Virus record (IMG/VR): IMGVR_UViG_3300021599_001779
Location: 1-30,226 of that record
Source: a virus
DNA length: 30,226 bases
Direction: 5' to 3' (one strand)
Shown here: in pieces, positions 13,901-20,196 of the stretch
How positions within the stretch are numbered: the stretch's first letter is position 1
Layout: every line of letters begins with the position of its first letter
The notes under the pieces: model-generated
Database searches by the model: none
Told to the model about the DNA's origin: nothing
Seen by the model: only the letters and a program-made list of their open reading frames with translations
Program-made: the position numbers and the translations under genes

Positions 13901-15755
13901 CAGGTAAATCCTCGTATGTTAGACCTGCTCTATTAGAAGTTCTCCAAGCCAAATTTTCCAAGGAGAACATATATTTTTTTACTTTACCATCAACTATGTT
14001 TGTAGATCCCGGATTTTTTAGTGGTGCAATATTCAAGTTGTAAGTGTTATCCAATACAGAATAACTGAATTTCCTAATATTACCATCAGTTTTTTGTAAA
14101 TTTGAAAAAGTGTAATATGGTTTGTCTTTTGTAAAGATTCTACAATAAACGTTACTATTTGTATATACACCTTTAGCCGGATTATCCCACTTTTGAATTT
14201 GCGACCCTTTTGTTATTTGTTTGTATCCGTCGTTGAATATTGTACTCACTTGATTTATTGCATTTCCAACATGAGAATACCTATTAGGTCCCCCCAAATC
14301 ATCAGCTGCGGTTACAAATCTTTGTGTATAATCTAAAATTGAACTTTCAGTAAAATCAAATGATGTAGAATTAAATGGTGGTTTAATTAAATCGCTTGTG
14401 TATTTAGGTGAACTCCAAACAAACCCTCCTGTTAAATCACCACCATTATCTGTTATTGATTTACCATTCAATCCAAAGTCAAATCTTTTATCAGGTCCTT
14501 CATATTGTTTTCCCGCCTTATCAGGGCCATACATCGGAGCGATTATTTGTCTTCCGAATGGGTCATTTGCTAAAGCGTCTGCAGGAGAATCTAATCTTGA
14601 CGCCTCTAATTGTTTGTTTCCAATATAATATCCGCCCTTGTTTGGTTTATCTAAAATACTATTAATAGCTTTTCTAGCGGTATCCACTATTTCACCCACA
14701 ATTGATCTTTCATAATCAGGTGAGTATCTGTTCAAATTAAGATTGAAATATAATTGCGACTTTTGACCCCCTCCGGTATTGTTAATAAAATTCTGCGATG
14801 GAGAATCTTGAGTAAAAAACCTACCAAATAGTTTCCCGATTCCTGTTGATCTTTGGTTTCCTTGGTCATCTGTTTTTACTCTTGGGTCTCTCCCCCCATT
14901 GAAAGCCTGTGAAATTTGACCAAATAAACTTAAATTATTTTGTGGTTGTGTAAAATAATCACCAGGTATTACCGATCCTGGGAAATAAAACCCTCCAAGT
15001 CTTGCTGCAAAATCTGCAGCCTTTAATACAATATTACTCGGTCTTGTAATTACCCAATCTCTCTCAACTAACGGTCTTTTACCTTGTGCAAGCTGTATTG
15101 CTTGTATAGGATCACCAATTGCATTAGGTAAGTTAATCCTACCAACTGTGTTTTGTATAATTTCTCTACCTATTCTTTCTTGAAATTCTTTTTTTAAAAC
15201 TTTTGAACCTAGTTGTGCAATAAATGAATCTTGTGATAATGATCCATTATCACCTGTAGGATTGTCTTGTAATAATATCTGATATGGAGAATAGCTTGAC
15301 GGAACAAAACTTAAAGGATCTGTGTATTGTTTAAAAGTGGGAACAGATTGAATGTTTCCAATCCTAATAAGTTGTATTGTATTTTGTGGAGCATATTTGT
15401 TTTGTGTTGGTATTTGTCTTTCAATTGGCTCACTTAATTGTGGTAATTTGTTATCTGAATAATCATAAGGTCCTAAATTACTTTTAGTATTTGCCAGCCC
15501 TCCAGCGTCCACTATTTTCAAAAATCCTCCTTCAGGTCCATAAGCATTTAATGGATATAATCTATCCGCAAATGGATCTTCAGATATGAATTCATCAGGA
15601 GAATCAATGACAGAGTAATCACTCAAAACCGTTTCATAATTTCTGTCTCCTACAGGTGGCGTGTAAGCCCCAGGAACAGTATATGGTTTGAGATTTCTCG
15701 TCATCAATTTATTCCTAAATGATGATGTTGAATCAAATGTTAAACTACTCGGCAT
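10992..15755 (-). CDS. Giant baseplate protein with an internal OmpA-like peptidoglycan-binding domain
   Basis: A 1587-residue protein, one of the largest here. The N-terminal third is proline/glycine/asparagine-rich without a recognised domain. Residues about 640-700 contain NFLGRPEPIFTYKDTTRSGS followed by ISWKIIVDHPSIL, typical of baseplate/tube-cap proteins that precede a LysM module. Residues about 850-925 are an OmpA_C-like domain: IELVGSTSAPASVDYNYKLS followed by QRRAQSVKIYL, with the RR and spacing of Pal/OmpA. Residues about 1075-1150 (LVLRLGDFFNTKIIPTDVQF) are again tail-like, and the C-terminal 350 residues contain charged helices. The whole sits between the tape measure gene and the gp53-like gene, so a baseplate position is likely. 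It may contact the cell wall during injection (inference). The start at 15755 is preceded by an ATATTTAT motif and lacks a Shine-Dalgarno. Confidence 0.75.
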   Translation of the reverse strand: MPSSLTFDSTSSFRNKLMTRNLKPYTVPGAYTPPVGDRNYETVLSDYSVIDSPDEFISEDPFADRLYPLNAYGPEGGFLKIVDAGGLANTKSNLGPYDYSDNKLPQLSEPIERQIPTQNKYAPQNTIQLIRIGNIQSVPTFKQYTDPLSFVPSSYSPYQILLQDNPTGDNGSLSQDSFIAQLGSKVLKKEFQERIGREIIQNTVGRINLPNAIGDPIQAIQLAQGKRPLVERDWVITRPSNIVLKAADFAARLGGFYFPGSVIPGDYFTQPQNNLSLFGQISQAFNGGRDPRVKTDDQGNQRSTGIGKLFGRFFTQDSPSQNFINNTGGGQKSQLYFNLNLNRYSPDYERSIVGEIVDTARKAINSILDKPNKGGYYIGNKQLEASRLDSPADALANDPFGRQIIAPMYGPDKAGKQYEGPDKRFDFGLNGKSITDNGGDLTGGFVWSSPKYTSDLIKPPFNSTSFDFTESSILDYTQRFVTAADDLGGPNRYSHVGNAINQVSTIFNDGYKQITKGSQIQKWDNPAKGVYTNSNVYCRIFTKDKPYYTFSNLQKTDGNIRKFSYSVLDNTYNLNIAPLKNPGSTNIVDGKVKKYMFSLENLAWRTSNRAGLTYEDLPECEKGPNGGRVMWFPPYDLTFSETSKPNFNAVNFLGRPEPIFTYKDTTRSGSISWKIIVDHPSILNVIVNKELSNQQTGTVNQIVDSFIAGCLKFDIYELAKRWNTLRRDQLVELQKKVVMAKSDEYEEIIKTNGLFNETTTTDRKANVFTGPDFSSLTDLGFYFDNDIPKTGSENYSNLYSSYVVNQDYLSKTESNTFLQDAIKYNFEIVNSDFIPKIKEYFETYPKDNTQKPRITIELVGSTSAPASVDYNYKLSQRRAQSVKIYLDGLLPQYKDNITVKLSPQGETITNLSVKTKNKNNIGSYNCGNEDPTYLTDRKFSIPAMACRRVSIKSIDAQKPEPLSDDKTKINRRDELVSEKQLRALPPKPATVTVEEKFKQGIGKAILRSLLSECDYFELIKESDPFFYDSMKQKIKYFSPAFHAITPEGLNSRLTFLQQCTRPGDTIPVIDINGKPKYNNAVNTAFGAPPVLVLRLGDFFNTKIIPTDVQFAYEPLLDINPEGIGVQPMIVKVSLNFNIVGGMGLKEPIQKLQNALSFNYYANTEVYDERADWTDDSFKQVDESLKKALFDDQAPVTVGNNQNKIQNAGGETIGTILSNTSSGSTGTTSATTGEISYKKIMDQIYDTGQSYLDTSTNKIDEIFNRYNLQVVNYFLETSNYSEGNTQPFTNPSASRILGKPYDFEVRLKEVKDDVVKSINNGDIGIFTGLNFKTKDVNKVNEKLVTVVNREYQNIITDLTTVTQKIVEVEQKLVNMFAKVDFVVTEKDGYIKPTQEIKTFKIKTNTSSGDTLVVVKADYKKASDKLVDYYNILKNQKIVEHKVSYKFDFIDSGFVSGTGNDSNAKFWVIMSRIFLDDNEYNRVLNEITPNEDIVASGISLKTRISEWMTRIKDNSKSFKATQKTEFDKIKTQLDTYKKWDPYVKGVERKFTYNEGEEGDNQDKTRLKNIYSQGNSNNNKKTFNGKNIFL

Positions 15756-15768
15756 TAATTATTTTATA

Positions 15769-15776
15769 ATAAATAT
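15769..15776 (-). promoter_or_regulatory. Candidate late promoter motif ATATTTAT
   Basis: Coding-strand CAATATTTATTATAAAAT lies 14 bases before the ATG at 15755, in the 29-base gap after the tape measure gene. Confidence 0.45.
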
Positions 15777-15784
15777 TGTTATAT

Positions 15785-17749
15785 CTATTTTTTGGGTATA
15801 AATTGAGCAAAACGACCTCTTCCAAATTCTTTTTCTAATTCTGAAGATAAACTTTCCATGAAAATAGGATTGGTTATATATTCACTCATTAGTTCTTTGA
15901 ACCTTTGATCCACATTTGGAGCATTTACATTCAAATTTATATTGAATGGATTAGACTGAACTAAGCTTACAACACTGCTTGAAGGTGATAGTGGTGTTAT
16001 AGGTGTAGATGATGCTGGCACAACGCTAACTGTTGTTGGTGATACGGGTGATACAGATGATGTCGAAGGATTAAGATTAATACCTCCCATAGCGCCTGTT
16101 GACATTTTAGTGAATGCGTCTTTAACAAAATCAAATACTTTTTTATCTAACCCACTTAATTCGAAATTTGCAGGTAATGAACCTGTTATTGCGTTACCCA
16201 ATTTAGCTTGTAAATTTTTTAACGCTTCTACAACAGGAGTTCCACCCAACACCTCAGCAAATAGTGTTGAAACGCTCGATGTCATAGTATTCAAAAAAAC
16301 ATCACTAATTGTATTTACCTCACCCATCCTTTTTGTTACATCCATTCTTTCACCTCCAGATTCTGTCGTTGTTTTTTCCAAACCAAAAACAGGTCCTGTC
16401 ATGACCTTTTCTTTGAAGTTCCTTAGCATAATTCCTCCCAACTTACTTAATCCTTCATTAACAGTTTTGTTACTAGCTAATAAACTAGGATAAAAATTAT
16501 GTAATGCTTTAATTGAATTGTTCAACTGTAATAATTCATGTTGGGAACTTCTTTGAGCTTCTATAACATCCGCATTTGGTCGTGCTTGAGCATCTAATTC
16601 AGCCCTAACTCTTTTCAAATCTTCATCCTTTAATGTGGATATATCTTTAGCTTCACCTCCAACATTAATTATATACTTACCCTCCATGTCAGTTCCTTTC
16701 TCCCCTAATTTTGCCTGAGCGTAAATTAAGTTTTTCAAAGATTCGTCTTGTGCGAAGTCGGGTAATTCTATTTTTTTTACCTTGTCTTGAAACTCCGCCA
16801 TGGCCAACCCACTTTGAACTATATAATCCGTTTTTAATCCCGGAACTTCTTTCGATAAAACTCTTATCACCTCTTGACCCATTGCATTAATTCTTCTTTC
16901 CCCTGTTTGTGCATCTATTTCAACAAATCTGGTAAATTCGGACGCCAACATTTCTTGAAGTTTCTTTGGGTCACTTCTCGCCATATCCTGTAATTCATAT
17001 ACATTAGTCATCGACCCCAACCCTAATCTTTGGAAAGTACTTGCAACCTCTACCGCCTTTTCAGGATCATACAACTGTTCTGCAAAATCTAACGTTTCTT
17101 GCATTGTTACCCTCAACATTTGAGATTGTGCCGCCATCTTTGTCATACCCTCAACACCATTCTTAAAATTGAATAGGTTTAGTTTAGACATGTTTTTTTC
17201 TACTTCATCGAATACTAATTTTACATTTGCACCTGTCTCTTTTGCGGTATTAAAAATCTTATTAACTTCTTGTCCTATATTATAAACTGAAAAACCGGCC
17301 TTTGTAAAATTCTCAATCAAACTTTTTGCATTCTCTTTAGTTATATTCATACCTCCCTCAACTAAACTGATTGACGCAAATAATTGTTTTTGACCTTCGG
17401 CCGTTATTATTGCTGCAGAACCCATTGCTTCATTTGCCGCCTGCTGAATATCAACCATATCCTTATACGTTCCACCCATCATTTTTATATCGACTTCAGC
17501 CTTAGCGAATGAATCCCTGAGTGTTTGAGCAAAAGCTCTACCACCACCGAATGTGGATGATAGACCCATAATAGCATTTTCAAAATCCGCAACTCTCTCG
17601 AAAAAACCATCAGCTTGAGTTTTTGCTAAATCTTTAAAAGCGCCAGCAATATCTTTGAACATTGATGACGAATACTGTAAGGTCGGTTCTTCAGGGGGCG
17701 GTGCACCAGATCCGGTGGTTCCGGGTGGTCCTGTTAAATGAAAAAGCAT
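15785..17749 (-). CDS. Tail tape measure protein
   Basis: A 654-residue protein, close to T4 gp29 (590). It is predominantly helical, with long alanine/lysine/phenylalanine-rich stretches such as FKDIAGAFKDLAKTQADGFF (residues about 31-50) and repeated KEN/AKS helices, as in tape measure proteins. The N-terminus is a Gly/Pro-rich tail (GPPGTTGSGAPPPEEP). Residues about 555-600 are a low-complexity Ser/Thr/Pro/Val linker (SSVSPVSPTTVSVVP). It sets tail length and is ejected before DNA. It follows the tail assembly chaperone pair, the canonical neighbour of tape measure genes, after a 33-base gap carrying an ATATTTAT motif. No peptidase or transmembrane segment is obvious. Identification rests on composition, length and position. 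Confidence 0.8.
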   Translation of the reverse strand: MLFHLTGPPGTTGSGAPPPEEPTLQYSSSMFKDIAGAFKDLAKTQADGFFERVADFENAIMGLSSTFGGGRAFAQTLRDSFAKAEVDIKMMGGTYKDMVDIQQAANEAMGSAAIITAEGQKQLFASISLVEGGMNITKENAKSLIENFTKAGFSVYNIGQEVNKIFNTAKETGANVKLVFDEVEKNMSKLNLFNFKNGVEGMTKMAAQSQMLRVTMQETLDFAEQLYDPEKAVEVASTFQRLGLGSMTNVYELQDMARSDPKKLQEMLASEFTRFVEIDAQTGERRINAMGQEVIRVLSKEVPGLKTDYIVQSGLAMAEFQDKVKKIELPDFAQDESLKNLIYAQAKLGEKGTDMEGKYIINVGGEAKDISTLKDEDLKRVRAELDAQARPNADVIEAQRSSQHELLQLNNSIKALHNFYPSLLASNKTVNEGLSKLGGIMLRNFKEKVMTGPVFGLEKTTTESGGERMDVTKRMGEVNTISDVFLNTMTSSVSTLFAEVLGGTPVVEALKNLQAKLGNAITGSLPANFELSGLDKKVFDFVKDAFTKMSTGAMGGINLNPSTSSVSPVSPTTVSVVPASSTPITPLSPSSSVVSLVQSNPFNINLNVNAPNVDQRFKELMSEYITNPIFMESLSSELEKEFGRGRFAQFIPKK

Positions 17750-17763
17750 ATTTTTCTTTCTTT

Positions 17764-17771
17764 ATAAATAT
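17764..17771 (-). promoter_or_regulatory. Candidate late promoter motif ATATTTAT
   Basis: Coding-strand CAATATTTATAAAGAAAG lies 15 bases before the tape measure ATG at 17749. Confidence 0.45.
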
Positions 17772-17782
17772 TGAAAAAAAGT

Positions 17783-17942
17783 TTATTCAGGCGTTTTTTC
17801 CTCAATAAACTTATTAATTATAAATTTTCTTAAATAAATAGGAAGGTTCAAGAAATCTGAATATGAAACATTCAGGTGTCTTGTACAAAAATAATATTCC
17901 AATGATTGAACTTGTCTATAATCAGAAGAAAGGGCGAAAAAA
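17783..17942 (-). CDS. Frameshifted C-terminal extension of the tail assembly chaperone (T-type segment)
   Basis: An open +1 frame overlaps the end of the 250-residue chaperone and continues about 50 codons past the T run: ALSSDYRQVQSLEYYF, then TRHLNVSYSDFLNLPIYLRK, then IEEKTPE. The frame has only a TTG as possible start and no ribosome site, so a free-standing gene is unlikely. In many tailed phages a chaperone gene directly upstream of the tape measure gene is extended by ribosomal frameshifting (G/GT, E/E'). Position, size and helical composition (LNVSYSDFLNLP-x-YLRKFI) match that arrangement. A fused product would be about 296 residues. That the shift happens is inferred. Confidence 0.6.
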
Positions 17943-18674
17943 TTCAACCCCGAAAGATATCTCAAACGGTATCTCTCTTCCAGACGGGGCTAAAATTGTT
18001 CTTTTTAAATCTAAACCGGGTTCGTTTTCGTTTAGAAAATTTCTGATGTATTTTGAATCTACAATTGGCATTGTGTCTATTGTTTGAGCAATTGATCCTT
18101 TTTCTCTATTACCATCAATTTCAACAATAATCTTATTTAATTTCCAAGTTTGAGTTGGAGCAACTCTACCAACCGGATATTGGGATGCCATTTTTTCGAT
18201 TTCGGATGTTTCCGCAAAACTGAGCGGTTTAATTTTAACTTTTAATCCTGATTTAGGTAATGTTAGAGAAAACAACCCCTCTTCATCAATTGTATTTTTT
18301 GTTTCCTTGAATGAAAGTTCATCCAAAAGTATTGTGGTATCAAATTCTTTATTTGTCTCCGGATCCTTTAATTTGAAATTGTATTCAGGTCCAAAAGCGG
18401 TATTTCTTAAAAATATTAAAATAGCTTGAATATCTCCTTCAACCAATTCGTCTGGTCTTATTTCTGGTTCGTATATTTTATTTCTCAACAATGACATAAT
18501 AATCCCTTCTTTAATTGTTGATCCAGCCATTAATATATTTTCATCGGCAGCCGTCAAATATCCAACCTTCAAAGATTTTTTCTTTGACTTATAATAAACT
18601 CCACCACTGGGTAATTTCACAACATCATGTGGTAGGTTAAAATTTTCTTGTCCATATTTAATTGATTCTTCCAT
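17922..18674 (-). CDS. Tail assembly chaperone / T4-like baseplate hub assembly protein
   Basis: A 250-residue protein with the look of the T4-type base plate protein family that includes gp26/gp51. It starts with NLPHDVVKLPSGGVYYKSKK, followed by LTAADENILM and IRPDELVEGDIQAILIFLRN. The middle part has FSLTLPKSGLKVKIKPLSFA, and the C-terminus is PFEISFGVEFFRPFF. The opening 'LPS-G-x-Y' and 'LT-x-DE-IL' are typical for these proteins. They are functional analogues of gpG-type chaperones that hold the tape measure protein while the tube polymerises around it. The gene lies just upstream of the tape measure gene, and an overlapping +1 frame extends it. A strong terminator lies between it and the tube gene upstream, so expression may depend on read-through. 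No good ATATTTAT precedes it directly; a variant TTATTTATAATAT lies at about 18711-18730. Confidence 0.75.
   Translation of the reverse strand: MEESIKYGQENFNLPHDVVKLPSGGVYYKSKKKSLKVGYLTAADENILMAGSTIKEGIIMSLLRNKIYEPEIRPDELVEGDIQAILIFLRNTAFGPEYNFKLKDPETNKEFDTTILLDELSFKETKNTIDEEGLFSLTLPKSGLKVKIKPLSFAETSEIEKMASQYPVGRVAPTQTWKLNKIIVEIDGNREKGSIAQTIDTMPIVDSKYIRNFLNENEPGLDLKRTILAPSGREIPFEISFGVEFFRPFF
17937..17942 (-). other. Candidate +1 frameshift site (six-T run) in the tail assembly chaperone
   Basis: Coding strand: GAA TTT TTT CGC CCT TTC TTC TGA in frame 0. Moving +1 on the T run gives TTT TTC GCC CTT TCT TCT GAT and opens the extension frame. The frame-0 stop follows within six codons. It could also be a homopolymer sequencing error, because five T would fuse the frames permanently. 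Confidence 0.6.
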
Positions 18675-18681
18675 AAATAAA

Positions 18682-18705
18682 AACGTAGGGTTTTGTCCCT
18701 ACGTT
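18682..18705 (-). terminator. Hairpin terminator after the tail tube gene
   Basis: A perfect 9-base stem AACGTAGGG (18682-18690) / CCCTACGTT (18697-18705), loop of 6, followed on the minus strand by TTTATTTATGG. It would make the tube transcript more abundant than the chaperone transcript. Confidence 0.85.
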
Positions 18706-18741
18706 AAAATTAATATTATAAATAAATAAGTAAAGTTTATA

Positions 18742-19230
18742 TTAATAAACTAATATACATCTATCCATTCTTAAAGTGGCAGATATTTCAACCAACTTAT
18801 CACCTTCATAACTCAAATCACCAAATGAAACGTCTGATAAGAATGTTCCTTCTAATATCCATTTTTCTACCACCACCCCTGTTGGATCTAACATCTCCAA
18901 ATCCACGTTTCTTTTATAACCTACTGCATAACCCATACGACCTGTCACAGATTCCGCACAAAGACGAACCCATTCCATTAGAGCTTGAGCCGCGGAAGGT
19001 CCGATTGGATCTCTAAATTTAACAGAAATGGTTTCCCAGTTAAACTGACCCGCAACATATGTTGATGTATTCAAAAATTTAATCTCAACCGGATTAATTT
19101 TAATTTTCGGTCTACTGGCCGAAACTACATACCATTCATTAATACCCAATGGACTTGGAAATCTTAAGATAAATCTATTCTGCCTTTTCGGTTCGTATGG
19201 AATCGGCATTTTCATTAGCAAATCAGCCAT
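18742..19230 (-). CDS. 19: gp19-like tail tube protein
   Basis: A 162-residue protein, the same length class as T4 gp19 (163). Tube-family features are the N-terminal PKRQNRFILRFPSPLGINEW (residues about 14-33), VSASRPKIKINPVEIKFLNT with the conserved 'S-x-P-x-x' turn, WETISVKFRDPIGPSAAQAL (about 65-84) and a C-terminal beta strand pair ending VEISATLRMDRCIL. Hexamers stack to form the inner tube around the tape measure and inside the sheath. It lies downstream of the sheath gene in transcription order, with a HAD gene inserted between the two. It has its own ATATTTAT motif 32 bases upstream and a strong terminator behind, consistent with high expression. No Shine-Dalgarno. Confidence 0.88.
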   Translation of the reverse strand: MADLLMKMPIPYEPKRQNRFILRFPSPLGINEWYVVSASRPKIKINPVEIKFLNTSTYVAGQFNWETISVKFRDPIGPSAAQALMEWVRLCAESVTGRMGYAVGYKRNVDLEMLDPTGVVVEKWILEGTFLSDVSFGDLSYEGDKLVEISATLRMDRCILVY

Positions 19231-19261
19231 AATATTTAGTTTTAATTTTTTTTAGTTTATT

Positions 19262-19269
19262 ATAAATAT
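19262..19269 (-). promoter_or_regulatory. Candidate late promoter motif ATATTTAT
   Basis: Coding-strand GGATATATTTATAATAAAC lies 32 bases before the tube ATG at 19230. Confidence 0.42.
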
Positions 19270-19280
19270 ATCCAAATACA

Positions 19281-19316
19281 AAATTTTTTCTATTTACTTT
19301 AATTTTGAAAAAATTT
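19281..19316 (-). terminator. Possible weak AT-only hairpin after the HAD gene
   Basis: A perfect 10-base inverted repeat AAATTTTTTC (19281-19290) / GAAAAAATTT (19307-19316) with a 16-base spacer, just past the HAD stop. The stem has only one G-C pair, so stability is doubtful; in such AT-rich DNA it may be chance. Confidence 0.3.
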
Positions 19317-19320
19317 ATTA

Positions 19321-20112
19321 TTAATTATCTCCAGTATACTTAAATTTAACACGCTTACTTAAAAATTCATCTTCACTAGTCTTTTCAATATTCTTTAAAT
19401 CATCATCTGAAAATCCTATAAATGGTAAAAAGAAATTTTTAATATCATTTTTAATATATGCCTTTTTATTTAGTTCATGTGATAATTCTGTTACGTAATT
19501 AACAAACTTTTTGAGAGCCTTTACTTTTTCTTCTTCTGGGTTGGCTTCACTTCCTTTTCCAAAACTCACCGGATAAAATTGACATAAATCTAAATAAGAG
19601 TTTATAAGTTCCATATCCGACAAACTTTCCTCATCCATAAATTCCCTATATTTTTTAAGGTTTTTAACCAACTCGTTTTTATCAATACCATTTGTATTTG
19701 ATACTATATAATTATATACCGCCTCTTTTAAGACTGTCGGTGTGTGTCCTCTTGCTGTGATGATAGAAAAAATGGATCCATTATTTATACATTCTACAAA
19801 ATCACCCCATGAAGGTCCGGGTTCGGCTATCATGGCATCAATAATAAATCTTTTATCACCTTCTACCCTAAATTGAATGAAAGGATTTTCAGAATACCCA
19901 ACAATTTCTTCTCCTTCATAAAAAAAATTTTCTTTCCCTATGACTGACCTATATTTGGCGAAATCATCAGTTGACATCCCAATTTCTTTTCCTTCCTTAT
20001 TCTTTACCAATATTTTTGTTGGCATGTAAGCTATATTATCATCCCAATCGAAAGCATAATACTTAAGATCGGGTGTTTGGTCTTTGAATCCTTCAAATAA
20101 TTTTATTTTCAT
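19321..20112 (-). CDS. HAD-superfamily hydrolase encoded between sheath and tube genes
   Basis: A 263-residue protein. HAD motif I is YYAFDWDDN (nucleophile D22, acid D24), motif II is SIITARGHTP near residues 117-126, and the acidic GFSDDDLKN near residue 237 could be motif IV. Phosphatase-type chemistry on a nucleotide or polynucleotide end is possible (T4 Pnkp has a HAD domain), but the substrate cannot be read from sequence. The cap region, residues about 30-110, is unfamiliar. The N-terminus MKIKLFEGF includes L-F-E before G, a [LI]xE site like that of the other leaders, so packaging in the head is conceivable but speculative. An enzyme gene here is unusual: T4 places 18 and 19 side by side. 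It follows the sheath gene and its large terminator with no ATATTTAT of its own. Confidence 0.75.
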   Translation of the reverse strand: MKIKLFEGFKDQTPDLKYYAFDWDDNIAYMPTKILVKNKEGKEIGMSTDDFAKYRSVIGKENFFYEGEEIVGYSENPFIQFRVEGDKRFIIDAMIAEPGPSWGDFVECINNGSIFSIITARGHTPTVLKEAVYNYIVSNTNGIDKNELVKNLKKYREFMDEESLSDMELINSYLDLCQFYPVSFGKGSEANPEEEKVKALKKFVNYVTELSHELNKKAYIKNDIKNFFLPFIGFSDDDLKNIEKTSEDEFLSKRVKFKYTGDN

Positions 20113-20124
20113 AATTTTTCAAAA

Positions 20125-20186
20125 AAAGTGGGGTTTTAAATTGTAACAAAGTTATGATTTTTTTGTTACAAAATTAACCCCACTTT
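20125..20186 (-). terminator. Large two-stage hairpin terminator after the sheath gene
   Basis: The outer arms AAAGTGGGGTT (20125-20135) and AACCCCACTTT (20176-20186) are perfect complements. The inner arms TGTAACAAA (20142-20150) and TTTGTTACA (20162-20170) pair again around an 11-base loop. On the minus strand a T run follows (TTTTGAAAAATTAT). It lies 11 bases past the sheath stop. Confidence 0.85.
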
Positions 20187-20196
20187 GATGTTAATA

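Noticed and set aside
17783-17965. Stand-alone 60-codon gene after the chaperone
   Set aside because: The only start is a TTG inside the chaperone gene with no ribosome site. The part past the T run makes more sense as a frameshift extension.
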